Shown here piece by piece: positions 1 to 8,396 of a stretch of DNA of 64,000 nucleotides. The notes beneath the pieces are model-generated. The model did not search any database. It saw nothing but the letters and a program-made list of their open reading frames with translations, and was not told the DNA's origin. The DNA is from Paracoccus sp. S3-43 (GTDB taxonomy: Bacteria; Pseudomonadota; Alphaproteobacteria; Rhodobacterales; Rhodobacteraceae). How positions within the stretch are numbered: the first letter of the stretch is position 1; every line of letters begins with the position of its first letter. The DNA lies in contig NZ_CP119082.1 of NCBI RefSeq assembly GCF_029027965.1, positions 1,406,001 to 1,470,000 of the forward strand. Direction: 5' to 3'. The position numbers were made by a program, and so were the translations under genes.

Positions 1-167
1 TTCAGGTCGCACCCCGCCCGCCGCAGCGCGGCCAGGCGGGGGTCGTCGCCCCGCGCGTCGATCAGGTCCACCGGACCCAGGGCGTCGCGCAGCCGCAGCA
101 TCTGGACATAGTTGCGGCACAGCGGGCAGTCGCCGTCGTAAAAGACCTCGAGCCCGCCATGCGCCAT
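1..167 (-). CDS. DCC-family (DUF393) thiol-disulfide oxidoreductase-like protein, partial
   Basis: The gene reads leftwards and is cut by the window start, leaving the first 55 residues. The N-terminus contains VFYDGDCPLCRNYV at about residues 8-21, the D-G-x-C-x-x-C signature of the DCC (DUF393) family, whose two cysteines resemble a thioredoxin active site. The start ATG (165-167) directly follows the TGA of the upstream fadJ gene (168-170), so it is probably the last cistron of the beta-oxidation operon seen here. The family's substrate is not established. The family call is firm; a redox role is inferred from the CxxC. Confidence 0.8.
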   Translation of the reverse strand, partial: MAHGGLEVFYDGDCPLCRNYVQMLRLRDALGPVDLIDARGDDPRLAALRRAGCDL

Positions 168-2351
168 TCAGGCGGCCTTCGCGCCGCTGCCATAGCGGTC
201 ATAGAAGCCCTGGCCGCTGTCGGCCATGTCGCGCAGCAGTTTGGGCGCCGCGAACCGTTCGCCGTGATCCGCCGCCAGCCGGTCGCAGATCTGGACGGCG
301 CGGGCTGCGCCCAGCATGTCCAGCCAGCTGAACGGGCCGCCCGACCAGGGCGCGAAGCCCCAGCCCAGGATCGCGCCGACATCGCCCTCGCGAATGTCCT
401 CCAACACGCCTTCCTCGAAGGCGCGCACGGCCTCCAACGACTGGGCGAACATCAGGCGGTGCTGGACGTCGTGCAGATCGGGCTGATCGTCGGCCTGCGG
501 ATAGCGTGCCGCCAGCCCGTCCCACAAGCCCTGCCGCTTGCCCGCGTCGTCATAGGCATAGAAGCCCGCCTTCGACTTGCGGCCCAGCCGGCCCTGATCG
601 GCCATCCAGAACAGCACCTCGTCCACCGCGCCGTCGGGATAGGCGTCGCCCAAGGCCGCGCGGGTGGCCTTGGCGATCTTGACGCCCAGGTCGATGCTGG
701 TTTCGTCGACCAGTTGCAGCGGCCCTAGCGGCATCCCCATCAGCTTGGCGGCGTTTTCCACCAGCACCGGGTTCACGCCCTCGGCCACCATGCGGATGCC
801 TTCGTTGATATAGGGGATGATGCAGCGGTTGGCATAGAAGAACCGCGCGTCGTTCACCACGATGGGAGTCTTGCGGATCTGGCGCACGAAATCCAGCGCC
901 TTGGCGACCGCGCGGGGGCCGGTCTCGCGGCCCTTGATGATCTCGACCAGAGCCATCTTGTCCACCGGGCTGAAGAAATGGATGCCGATGAACTGATCGG
1001 GCCGGGCGCTGGCCTTCGCCAGGTCGCTGATCGGCAGGGTCGAGGTGTTGGTGGCGAAGATCGCGTCCTGCGGGATCACGGCCTCGGCCCGCTGGGTGAC
1101 CTCGGCCTTGATGGCGGGGTCTTCGAAGACCGCTTCGACGATCAGGTCGCAGCCTTCCAGCGCGGCGTAATCGGTGGTCGCGGTGATGCGGGCCAGCACC
1201 TCGGCCTTCTTGTCCTCGGTCGCCTTCTTGCGGCTGATGGCCTTGTCCAACAGGTCGGCGGAATGGGCCTTGCCCGTGTCCGCGCTGTCCTGTTTCGCGT
1301 CGATCAGCACCACCTGGATGCCCGCCATGGCGCTGACATAGGCGATGCCCGCGCCCATCATCCCGGCGCCCAGAATGCCGACCTTGCGCACGGTCTGGTC
1401 GGGCGCCTCGGGGCGGTTCGCGCCCTTTTCCAGCGCTTCCTTGTTGATGAACAGGCTGCGGATCATCGCAGTCGAGGACGGGTTCATCAGCACATTGGTG
1501 AACCACCGCGCCTCGATTTTCAGCGCCGTGTCGAAGGGCACCTGCGCGCCCTCATAGACCGCCGACAGCAGCGCCTTGGCCGCCGGATAGACGCCCATCG
1601 TCTTGCCGTTGACCATCGCGGACGCGCCCACGAAGGTCATGAAGCCCGCCGGATGGTAAGGCTCGCCCCCCGGCATCTTGTAGCCCTTCTGGTCCCAGGG
1701 CTTGACCAGATCGGCGTCCTTGGCGTTCAGCACCCAGTCGCGGGCGGCGGCGACCGGATCGTCCGCGACCTCGTCGATCAGGCCCGCCGCCTTGGCCTTC
1801 TTCGGATCGGACAGCTTGCCTTCCAGCAGGAAGGGCGCTGCCGCCATCGCGCCCAGTTTGCGGGTCAGGCGGATGGTGCCGCCGCCGCCGGGAAAGATGC
1901 CGACCATGATTTCCGGCAGGCCGATCTTGGCGCGGGCATTGTCGGCGGCAAAGATGCGGTGCGTCGCCAGCGGCAGTTCCAGCCCGATTCCAAGCGCGGT
2001 GCCGGGCAGGGCGGCGGCGATGGGCTTGCCGCCCTTCAGCGTCTTGGGATCCATCCCCGCCCGCTCGATCTTGCGCAGGACATGGTGCAGCGACATGATC
2101 CCGTCAAAGACCTGCTGCGCGCCGCCCTGCTTCATCCCGGCGATGACGTTGAGATCCATTCCGGCGGCGAAATCCTTCTTGCCGCTGGTGATGACGATGC
2201 CCTTGACGGCGTCGTCCCCCAGGGCGTCGTCGATCAGCGCGTTCAGCTCGGACGCGCCGTCCAGAGACAGCACGTTCATCGACTTTCCGGGCACGTCCCA
2301 GGTGATGACGGCGACGCCATCGGCGTCCTTCTGCATGGTGAAATCGGTCAT
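168..2351 (-). CDS. fadJ: Bifunctional enoyl-CoA hydratase / 3-hydroxyacyl-CoA dehydrogenase
   Basis: A 727-residue fatty-acid oxidation protein that hydrates trans-2-enoyl-CoA and then oxidises L-3-hydroxyacyl-CoA with NAD. The crotonase domain covers about residues 5-190, with the oxyanion segment near KKDFAAGMD (58-66) and acidic residues in GLELPL (123-128) and LPEIM (145-149). The Rossmann domain starts with GILGAGMMGAG (325-335) and is followed by HFFSPVDKM, carrying the dehydrogenase histidine. Length matches FadJ/FadB-type alpha subunits. The start at 2351 overlaps the cupin stop by four bases (ATGA), which indicates translational coupling. It acts with the thiolase encoded two genes upstream. 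Confidence 0.95.
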   Translation of the reverse strand: MTDFTMQKDADGVAVITWDVPGKSMNVLSLDGASELNALIDDALGDDAVKGIVITSGKKDFAAGMDLNVIAGMKQGGAQQVFDGIMSLHHVLRKIERAGMDPKTLKGGKPIAAALPGTALGIGLELPLATHRIFAADNARAKIGLPEIMVGIFPGGGGTIRLTRKLGAMAAAPFLLEGKLSDPKKAKAAGLIDEVADDPVAAARDWVLNAKDADLVKPWDQKGYKMPGGEPYHPAGFMTFVGASAMVNGKTMGVYPAAKALLSAVYEGAQVPFDTALKIEARWFTNVLMNPSSTAMIRSLFINKEALEKGANRPEAPDQTVRKVGILGAGMMGAGIAYVSAMAGIQVVLIDAKQDSADTGKAHSADLLDKAISRKKATEDKKAEVLARITATTDYAALEGCDLIVEAVFEDPAIKAEVTQRAEAVIPQDAIFATNTSTLPISDLAKASARPDQFIGIHFFSPVDKMALVEIIKGRETGPRAVAKALDFVRQIRKTPIVVNDARFFYANRCIIPYINEGIRMVAEGVNPVLVENAAKLMGMPLGPLQLVDETSIDLGVKIAKATRAALGDAYPDGAVDEVLFWMADQGRLGRKSKAGFYAYDDAGKRQGLWDGLAARYPQADDQPDLHDVQHRLMFAQSLEAVRAFEEGVLEDIREGDVGAILGWGFAPWSGGPFSWLDMLGAARAVQICDRLAADHGERFAAPKLLRDMADSGQGFYDRYGSGAKAA

Positions 2352-2815
2352 TCGTTCTCTCCCTTGGCCGGGTAGGGGGTTCCGTCCAGATGCGTATATC
2401 CCGCAGGCGTCGCCAGCAGGTCCGCACCCGGATAATGGGTGATGTTCTCGGGCCGTCGACTGCCCGCGATCAGATAGACGGCGGGCTTGTCGGCGCGGTT
2501 TCTCAGCGTATGGGCAATCGGGGTGCCCGCCTTCCAGCAGCAGGCATCGCCCGGATGGATGACCGTTTCCACGCCATCCTCGACCACCGTCAACTCGCCT
2601 TCCAGCATATAGAGGAACTCGTCCTCGTCCTGTTCCCAATGCGGCTGACTGGATTGCTTGCCGGGATGCAGGGTTTCCAGGGCGATGCCGAACTGCGTCA
2701 GCCCGCCCGCCTCGGTCAGGTGGCGATAGGACAGGAAGCCGCGCCCGAGATTGTAGGGGTCGGGATAACCCGAGACGCCCTCGGTCACCGGGACGCTGTC
2801 CTTGCGCAGAATCAT
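2348..2815 (-). CDS. Cupin-domain protein inside the beta-oxidation operon
   Basis: A 155-residue single-domain cupin. The first cupin motif is recognisable around HWEQDEDEFLYMLEGE (about residues 57-72) and the second around PGDACCWKAGTPIAH (about 90-104), giving His/Glu metal-ligand candidates in the usual order. It is coupled on both sides: its ATG shares one base with the thiolase TGA (TGATG) and its stop overlaps the fadJ start. Cupins of this type are metal-binding enzymes or small-ligand sensors, and no substrate can be assigned. The tight packing suggests a role linked to acyl-CoA metabolism, but that is inference. Confidence 0.85.
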   Translation of the reverse strand: MILRKDSVPVTEGVSGYPDPYNLGRGFLSYRHLTEAGGLTQFGIALETLHPGKQSSQPHWEQDEDEFLYMLEGELTVVEDGVETVIHPGDACCWKAGTPIAHTLRNRADKPAVYLIAGSRRPENITHYPGADLLATPAGYTHLDGTPYPAKGENE

Positions 2816-4026
2816 CACACGCGCTCGATGATCGTGGCCGCGCCCATGCCGGAGGCGATGCACAGCGTCGCCAGACCGACCTGCTTGTCCTGCCGCTCCA
2901 ACTCGTCCAGCAGCGTGCCGATGATGATCGCGCCGGTCGCGCCCAGCGGATGGCCGAGCGCCATCGCGCCGCCATTGACGTTGACCCTGGCCGGATCCAC
3001 CTGGAACGCCTGCATGAAGCGCAGGACCACGGCGGCGAAAGCCTCGTTCACCTCGAACAGGTCGATGTCGCCGATCGACATGCCGCTGTCGGCAAGGATC
3101 TTTTCCGTGACGGGGACCGGGCCGGTCAGCATGATCGTGGGGTCGGTGCCGATCTTGGCGGTGGCGCGGATCCGGGCGCGGGGCTTCAGGCCATGGGCCT
3201 TGCCGAACTCCGCATTGCCGACCAGCACGGCGGCGGCGCCGTCCACGATGCCCGAGCTGTTTCCGGCATGGTGGATATGCTCGATATGATCCAGATGCGG
3301 GTATTTCAGCATCGCCACCTTGTCGAAGCCGGGCATGACCTCGCCCATGTCCTTGAAGGCGGGTTTCAGCTTGGCGAGATCCTCGATCGTCGTGCCGGGG
3401 CGCATGTATTCGTCGCGGTCGAGGATGGTCAGCCCGTTCTGGTCCCTGACCGGCACGATGGATTTGGCAAAGCGCCCTTCCTCCCACGCGCGCGCGGCGC
3501 GGTTCTGGCTTTCGACGGCCAGCCTGTCGGCCTCGTCGCGGGTAAAGCCGTATTCGGTGGCGATGATGTCGGCGCTGATGCCCTGGGGCACGAAATAGGT
3601 CTTCATCGCCAGGCCGGGATCGACCGCGATGGCGGCGCCGTCGCTGCCCATGGCGACGCGGCCCATCATCTCGACCCCGCCCGCGATATAGCCGCTGCCC
3701 GCCCCGGCCTTGACCTGGTTGGCCGCCAGGTTCACGGCCTCCATTCCGCTGGCGCAGAAGCGGTTGATCGACAGGCCGGGGATGCGTTCGTCAAGGTCTG
3801 ATGCCAGCACGGCGGACCGCGCCAGGCAGCCGCCCTGCTCCTTGACCTGGGTGACATTGCCCCAGATCACGTCCTCGACCGCAGCGCCTTCCAGGTTGTT
3901 GCGCTCCTTGACGGCGTTCAGCAGGCGGGCTGACAGCGCCAGCGAGGTCACTTCGTGCAGGCTGCCATCGGGGCGGCCCTTGCCGCGCGGGGTGCGGGCG
4001 GCGTCATAGATATAGGCGTCGGTCAT
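2815..4026 (-). CDS. Acetyl-CoA C-acyltransferase (thiolase)
   Basis: A 403-residue thiolase that cleaves 3-ketoacyl-CoA with CoA, the last step of beta-oxidation, or condenses two acetyl-CoA. The acylated nucleophile is Cys91 in NRFCASGME. The C-terminal catalytic region has GGAMALGHPLGATG with the active-site His and CIASGMGAATI with the second Cys near the end. Full length for the family. The start overlaps the preceding stop by four bases (ATGA, 4023-4026). Its place in one operon with acyl-CoA dehydrogenase and FadJ favours a degradative FadA/FadI-type role over a biosynthetic one. Confidence 0.94.
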   Translation of the reverse strand: MTDAYIYDAARTPRGKGRPDGSLHEVTSLALSARLLNAVKERNNLEGAAVEDVIWGNVTQVKEQGGCLARSAVLASDLDERIPGLSINRFCASGMEAVNLAANQVKAGAGSGYIAGGVEMMGRVAMGSDGAAIAVDPGLAMKTYFVPQGISADIIATEYGFTRDEADRLAVESQNRAARAWEEGRFAKSIVPVRDQNGLTILDRDEYMRPGTTIEDLAKLKPAFKDMGEVMPGFDKVAMLKYPHLDHIEHIHHAGNSSGIVDGAAAVLVGNAEFGKAHGLKPRARIRATAKIGTDPTIMLTGPVPVTEKILADSGMSIGDIDLFEVNEAFAAVVLRFMQAFQVDPARVNVNGGAMALGHPLGATGAIIIGTLLDELERQDKQVGLATLCIASGMGAATIIERV

Positions 4027-4367
4027 GCGTCCTCCTTCGGCGCCCGGTCGGATGGGTTGCCGGGCATCAGGTCATGGGGATGTTTCCAGCCGGGCAGGGC
4101 TTCGAGCCCGTCCAGCCAGCGGTCGATATGGGGCCGGTCCTTGCGGTCGAAGCCGAAGGGCTCGGGACAGAACAGATAGCCGCAGCAGAACATCAGCCAG
4201 CGCGGCACCTCGTTGCCGCCGGCGAGGGCGCGAAAGGCTGGGCTGCGGGCCTCTTCGTTGAAGAAATCGACACAGACCGGCGACCGGTCGTAACCGGCCA
4301 ACTCCATCGTCAGCGCCGGTTTGCAGGCATTGCCGGATTCGCCAAAACACCAGAGTTGCGCGGTCAT
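4023..4367 (-). CDS. Internally deleted glutathione S-transferase-like protein
   Basis: A 114-residue ORF made of two GST ends. Residues 1-55 look like a thioredoxin-fold GST N-terminus (FGESGNACKPALTMEL, then FRAL-x(4)-EVP). Residues 60-114 look like the extreme C-terminus of the same roughly 210-residue Rhodobacteraceae GST type (CCGYLFCPEPFGF, HIDRW, PGWKHPHDLMPGNP). The middle, about 100 residues holding the rest of the glutathione site and most of the helical domain, is absent, yet the frame is open. The stop overlaps the thiolase start (ATGA), so translation through it may still matter for coupling. An active transferase is unlikely. The comparison with the full-length family is from memory. 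Confidence 0.7.
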   Translation of the reverse strand: MTAQLWCFGESGNACKPALTMELAGYDRSPVCVDFFNEEARSPAFRALAGGNEVPRWLMFCCGYLFCPEPFGFDRKDRPHIDRWLDGLEALPGWKHPHDLMPGNPSDRAPKEDA

Positions 4368-4410
4368 CCTGTTCCTTTCACCGCCGGGGGCTTCGCGCCC
4401 CCGGACCCCC

Positions 4411-4599
4411 GCGGGATATTTTCGTGAAGAAGAAGGCGCGGGTTAACCGTTTTTCAATCCTTCCTCGCTAGCGTCACCGATGCGGTACAGGCTGGGAAGC
4501 CGATGACCGCTGAAGGAGAAGTTTCCGGCCTGCGAGTTTGATGCCGATGGCCGAGCGCAGGCCGGAAATGCCGCTTCTTCTTCATTCAAATATCCCCGC
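4411..4599. repeat. Nested inverted-repeat element between acd and the GST remnant
   Basis: No gene is supported between 4368 and 4641. Outer arms at 4411-4435 (GCGGGATATTTTCGTGAAGA then AGAAG) and 4574-4599 are inverted copies of one motif that differ at a few positions. Inside them lies a perfect 13-bp inverted repeat, TTTCCGGCCTGCG (4522-4534) with its complement at 4556-4568, around a 21-nt loop. A GC hairpin (GGGGGC/GCCCCC) sits just outside at about 4386-4402. This is the architecture of a REP/BIME- or MITE-like intergenic element. It could also attenuate or stabilise the operon mRNA, since it separates acd from the downstream genes. Confidence 0.6.
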
Positions 4600-4641
4600 C
4601 GGAGGCTCCTGCCCGTGACGCGGACCCTGCGGTCCGCAGGT

Positions 4642-6414
4642 TCAGAACGCCTCTGCCTCAAGCTCCATCACCGGCGCGGCCCCCGACTGGATGCGCGCCA
4701 GATGCGTCGCGGTCATCGGCAGCTGCCGTTTCATGTAATAGCGCCCGGTGGCCAGCTTGGTCTTCAGGAACGCAGCGTCACCCGTGCCCCCGTCCAGCGC
4801 GGCCTGCGCGGCGGCGGCCATTTGCGCCCACATGAAGCCCAGTGCGACATGGCCGAAGAGGTGCATGAAGTCATAGCTTCCGGCCAGGGCGTCGTTCGGG
4901 TTCTTCATGCCGCGTTCCATGAAGAACATGGCGGCGGTTTGCAGATCCTTCGAGGCGGCCTTCAGAGGCGCCACGAAATCGGCGGCGATGGGGCTGTCGG
5001 CGTGGTCCTTGCAGAAGCCCTTGACCAGTTCGAAGAAGGCCATGACATGCCTGCCGCCGTCCTGGGCCAGCTTGCGGCCGACCAGATCCAGCGCCTGCAC
5101 GCCGTTGGCGCCTTCATAGATCATGGTGATCCGGGCGTCGCGGACGAACTGGGACATGCCCTGTTCCTCGATGTAGCCATGGCCGCCATAGACCTGCTGG
5201 GCCAGCACCGCGGTTTCGAACCCCTTGTCGGTCAGGAAGCCCTTGATGACCGGCGTCAGCAACGACACCAGCCCTTCGGCATCGCCGTCGCCACCATGGC
5301 CCTTGTCGATCAGATGCGCGCCCCACAGCGCCAGCATCCGGGCGCCTTCCAGGAAGGATTTCTGGTCCATCAGGCTGCGGCGGATGTCGGGATGGACGAT
5401 CAGCGGATCGGCGGGGCCGGAGGGGTTCGCGGCGCCCGTCACCGCGCGGCCCTGCAAGCGGTCCTTCGCATAGGCGACCGCGTTCTGATAGGCAGGCACC
5501 GCGCTGGCATAGCCTTGCAGGCCGACGCCCAGCCGCGCCTCGTTCATCATCGTGAACATGGCCCGCATCCCCTTGTGCAGGTCGCCCAGCAGCCAGCCCC
5601 TGGCCCCGTCATAGTTCATGACGCAGGTGGCATTGCCGTGGATGCCCATCTTTTCCTCCAGCGCGCCGACCGTCACGCCGTTGCGTTCACCCAGGCTGCC
5701 GTCCGCGTTCACCAGGAATTTCGGCACGATGAACAGGCTGATGCCCCTGGTGCCCTCGCCGCCGCCCGGCGCCTTGGCCAAGACCAGGTGGATGACGTTT
5801 TCCGCCAGGTCGTGATCGCCGGCCGAGATGAAGATCTTGGTCCCGGTGATCAGATAACTTCCGTCTTCCTGCGGCTCGGCCCTGGTGCGCAGCATCCCCA
5901 GGTCGGTGCCGCAATGCGGTTCCGTCAGGTTCATGGTGCCGGTCCAGTCGCAGCCGACCATCTTCGGCAGATACATCGCCTTCTGATCGTCGGTGCCATG
6001 GGCATGGATGGCCGAATAGGCGCCGTGGGTCAGGCCCTGATACATGTTGAAGGCCATGTTGGCCGACACGAACATCTCGCCCGTGGCCACGCCCAGCACA
6101 TAGGGCATTCCCTGACCGCCATAGTCCGGGTCGCAGTCGAGCGCGGTCCAGCCGCCCTCCTTCATCGCCCGGAAGGCCTGGTCAAAGCCCTCGGGCGTGC
6201 GGACCACGCCGTTTTCCAGGCGGCATCCCTGGCGGTCGCCCACCGCGTTCAGCGGCGCCAGAACCTCGGCCGCCAGCTTGCCCGCCGCGTCCAGCACGGC
6301 TTCGGTGAAGTCGCGGTCCAGGTCGTCATGCCCCGGCAGGCCGGATCGCGACAGCTTCAGCACGTCATGCAGCGCGAACTGCATGTCGCGGACAGGCGGG
6401 ATATAGATCGTCAT
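4642..6414 (-). CDS. Acyl-CoA dehydrogenase (FAD, long form)
   Basis: A 590-residue acyl-CoA dehydrogenase of the long alphaproteobacterial type with a C-terminal extension, catalysing the first oxidation of beta-oxidation. [13 protein letters not shown] is the middle-domain FAD-binding signature, [11 protein letters not shown] follows, and [16 protein letters not shown] holds the likely catalytic Glu. RNPND-type C-terminal helices complete the fold. The start at 6414 lies four bases after the stop of the MerR gene, so the two are probably co-transcribed and the regulator probably controls this operon. Electrons would pass to ETF. Confidence 0.93.
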   Translation of the reverse strand: MTIYIPPVRDMQFALHDVLKLSRSGLPGHDDLDRDFTEAVLDAAGKLAAEVLAPLNAVGDRQGCRLENGVVRTPEGFDQAFRAMKEGGWTALDCDPDYGGQGMPYVLGVATGEMFVSANMAFNMYQGLTHGAYSAIHAHGTDDQKAMYLPKMVGCDWTGTMNLTEPHCGTDLGMLRTRAEPQEDGSYLITGTKIFISAGDHDLAENVIHLVLAKAPGGGEGTRGISLFIVPKFLVNADGSLGERNGVTVGALEEKMGIHGNATCVMNYDGARGWLLGDLHKGMRAMFTMMNEARLGVGLQGYASAVPAYQNAVAYAKDRLQGRAVTGAANPSGPADPLIVHPDIRRSLMDQKSFLEGARMLALWGAHLIDKGHGGDGDAEGLVSLLTPVIKGFLTDKGFETAVLAQQVYGGHGYIEEQGMSQFVRDARITMIYEGANGVQALDLVGRKLAQDGGRHVMAFFELVKGFCKDHADSPIAADFVAPLKAASKDLQTAAMFFMERGMKNPNDALAGSYDFMHLFGHVALGFMWAQMAAAAQAALDGGTGDAAFLKTKLATGRYYMKRQLPMTATHLARIQSGAAPVMELEAEAF

Positions 6415-6418
6415 GGCA

Positions 6419-6817
6419 TTACCCTGTGGTCGTGTCGTTGGACGCGGCGGCAAGTCGGTCTTCTGCGTCGGAAAGCTGGGACTTGAGTTCAACGATCGCC
6501 TCGCTCAGTTCAGCGTATTGGCGTTCCATGTCGGCAAGGCGCTGGCGCCCGACCATGATGGCCGCGGCGATCTGCGCCTTGTTCGTCCCGCCCGGCTCGT
6601 ACAGTTCAAGCAACTGGCGGATTTCCTCGAGGCTGAAGCCGAACCGCTTGCCGCGCAGGATCAATGTCAGCCGCGCCCGGTCCCGGCGGTCGTACAGGCG
6701 ATGCTGCCCGCGACGTTCGGGAAAGATCAGCTCGCGCGCCTCATAGAAACGCAGCGTGCGGGGGGTGACATCGAACGCATCGCACATCTGGCGAATCGTC
6801 ATCAGCTCGTCGGACAT
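6419..6817 (-). CDS. MerR-family regulator of the beta-oxidation operon (LiuR-like)
   Basis: A 132-residue MerR regulator. The N-terminal helix-turn-helix and wing cover about residues 5-45 ([20 protein letters not shown]), followed by [16 protein letters not shown] and a C-terminal coiled coil for dimerisation. It lacks cysteine metal ligands, so it is of the acyl-CoA/amino-acid-catabolism type (LiuR-like), not the metal type. The start at 6817 is chosen because a strong AGGAGG lies about 10 bases upstream; an ATG at 6841 would place that site inside the gene. It heads the acyl-CoA dehydrogenase operon. TTGACGCGAACGTAA (6877-6891) upstream is a possible but weak operator. Confidence 0.88.
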   Translation of the reverse strand: MSDELMTIRQMCDAFDVTPRTLRFYEARELIFPERRGQHRLYDRRDRARLTLILRGKRFGFSLEEIRQLLELYEPGGTNKAQIAAAIMVGRQRLADMERQYAELSEAIVELKSQLSDAEDRLAAASNDTTTG

Positions 6818-6939
6818 GGATCGCGGTTCCTCCTCGTTCACCGTCTGCCGTCCTTGACCACAGATATAGGGGCAAGTTGACGCGAACGTAAGCGGGACGC
6901 CGCGTCACAGGCGAAGTCAAGGCGATACCTGACGTATGG

Positions 6940-7320
6940 TCAATCCATATCGGACAATTCCCGCGCCGCGGTTTCGCGAAGGGCCTTCAGGTCGGCGCGC
7001 GCGGTCGTCAGGTCGGCGATCTGTTCGTCCAGAACCTTGAGCTGCCGGTCCGCCATATCCAGCCAGACCTGATATTGTTCGCGCGATCCCTTTTGTTCAT
7101 AGATCAGAAGCCATTGCCGGATATCCTCCAGCGAGAATCCGAACCGCCTTCCCCGCAGGATCAGGGTCATGCGGGCGATTTCGCGCGGCCCGTAAAAGCG
7201 CGTCCGGCCTTCCTTGCGGGGGTTCAGCAGTTCGATATATTCGTAATAGCGCAGCGTCCGGGGCGTCACGGCGAAGCGCGTGCACATCTCCTTGAAGCTG
7301 ACTGTCTGCTCGCCCGGCAT
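6940..7320 (-). CDS. Second MerR-family regulator
   Basis: A 126-residue paralogue of the neighbouring MerR protein: FKEMCTRFAVTPRTLRYYEYIELL forms the winged HTH, RGRRFGFSLEDIRQWLLIYEQ follows, and a C-terminal coiled coil (about residues 80-115) would dimerise. No metal-binding cysteines are present. It is transcribed leftwards, divergent from the thioesterase pair at 7443, with a 122-bp intergenic gap that carries an 8-bp inverted repeat (GCTATCCG at 7350-7357, CGGATAGC at 7408-7415). It may regulate that pair, or the beta-oxidation genes together with the first MerR gene. Confidence 0.87.
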   Translation of the reverse strand: MPGEQTVSFKEMCTRFAVTPRTLRYYEYIELLNPRKEGRTRFYGPREIARMTLILRGRRFGFSLEDIRQWLLIYEQKGSREQYQVWLDMADRQLKVLDEQIADLTTARADLKALRETAARELSDMD

Positions 7321-7442
7321 CGACCTCTCCCGTCATCGTCAGGCCAAAGGCTATCCGGTCGGCGCGCCTGTGCGCAAGGGACGGGGGTTGAGTGCGCGCC
7401 CCTGTCGCGGATAGCGTAGCGGCGGCAAGCGGGGAAAACGCG

Positions 7443-7883
7443 ATGGACAGGGATGCAGGCATGTCGGATTCGGACCAGACGCGGATCGCCCAGCAATTCA
7501 TCGAGGCGATTCCCCATGCCCGCGCCCTGGGGATGCGGGTCGATGCGCTTGGTGCGGGGATGGCCACCGTCAGCATGCCCTGGGCCGAACATCTGGTCGG
7601 CGATCCGCGCAGCGGGGTGGTGCATGGCGGGGTCGTGTCGGCGCTGATGGACACCTGCTGCGGGGCGGCGGTGATGGCCCATCCCGAAGGACCGTCCTCG
7701 ACCGCGACCATCGACCTGCGCATCGACTATATGCGGTCCGCCACGAAGGGGCAGCGGATCACGGCGCGGGCCGAATGCTATCACATCACCCGCAGCGTGG
7801 CCTTTGTCCGCGCCGTCGCCCTGGACGAGGATACGGACAAACCCGTCGCCGCCGCCACCGGCGCCTTCACGGTGGAACGGTGA
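7443..7883 (+). CDS. PaaI-family hotdog thioesterase
   Basis: A 146-residue single-hotdog protein of the PaaI/YdiI group that hydrolyses acyl-CoA thioesters. The long helix is preceded by the signature HGGVVSALMDTCCG; its conserved His/Gly and acidic residue fit the usual active site. The ATG at 7443 is chosen for the GGGGA seven to eight bases upstream; 7461 is an alternative. The TGA overlaps the next gene's ATG by one base (TGATG), so the two thioesterases are coupled. Their position beside beta-oxidation genes suggests a role in releasing CoA from stalled acyl-CoA, which is inference. Confidence 0.87.
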   Translation: MDRDAGMSDSDQTRIAQQFIEAIPHARALGMRVDALGAGMATVSMPWAEHLVGDPRSGVVHGGVVSALMDTCCGAAVMAHPEGPSSTATIDLRIDYMRSATKGQRITARAECYHITRSVAFVRAVALDEDTDKPVAAATGAFTVER

Positions 7884-8386
7884 TGGCCGTGGACCGCCGC
7901 GAACCGCTGGACCAGATCAAGTCGCGCCGCGATTCGGCGCTGTCGGCGCTTGTGTCCGGCGTGCCCTACCTCGCCTGGCTGGGCATCCGCTTCGACCGGC
8001 GCGGGGACGAGTTGACCGCGATCCTGCCCTATGACGAAAAGCTGATCGGCAACCCGCTGCTGCCGGCGCTGCATGGCGGCGTGACGGCGGCCTTCCTGGA
8101 GACGACCGCAATCATCGAACTGGCTTGGACCGCCATGTGGGAAGATATGGAATCGGGCCGTGCCGTTGCCGACGCGGCGGTCGCCATCGGCCAGCCGCGC
8201 CTGCCCAAGACCATCGACTTCACCGTGGATTACCTGCGCAGCGGCTTGCCGCGCGACGCCTATGCCCGCGCGCGGGTGGTCCGGTCCGGGCGGCGCTATG
8301 CGTCGGTGCGGGTCGAGGCCTGGCAGGACAACCGCACGCGGCTGCTGGCGCAGGCGACCGGGCATTTCCTGATGCCGCAGGGCTGA
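7883..8386 (+). CDS. Second PaaI-family thioesterase
   Basis: A 167-residue hotdog protein, diverged from its upstream partner. LHGGVTAAFLETTAIIEL corresponds to the HGG..D/E active-site helix, here with Glu (LET) where the partner has Asp. FTVDYLRSGLPRDAYARARVVRSGRRYA is the typical strand region after it. It begins on the overlapping TGATG and ends 10 bases before the MATE gene. Two adjacent, unequal single-hotdog proteins could form a heteromer; that is a guess from the coupling only. Confidence 0.85.
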   Translation: MAVDRREPLDQIKSRRDSALSALVSGVPYLAWLGIRFDRRGDELTAILPYDEKLIGNPLLPALHGGVTAAFLETTAIIELAWTAMWEDMESGRAVADAAVAIGQPRLPKTIDFTVDYLRSGLPRDAYARARVVRSGRRYASVRVEAWQDNRTRLLAQATGHFLMPQG

Positions 8387-8396
8387 GCCGGGCGGA

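Noticed and set aside
978..2375. Plus-strand open frame opposite fadJ
   Set aside because: Antisense to a gene with clear catalytic motifs; product is Arg/Gly/Asp rich without any domain.
4443..4661. 72-codon minus-strand ORF in the acd-GST gap
   Set aside because: It overlaps the nested inverted repeats and the 3' end of acd, and is explained by them.
6877..6891. TTGACGCGAACGTAA as a LiuR/MerR operator
   Set aside because: The half-sites are unequal and the spacing differs from the motif I recall, so it is mentioned only in passing.
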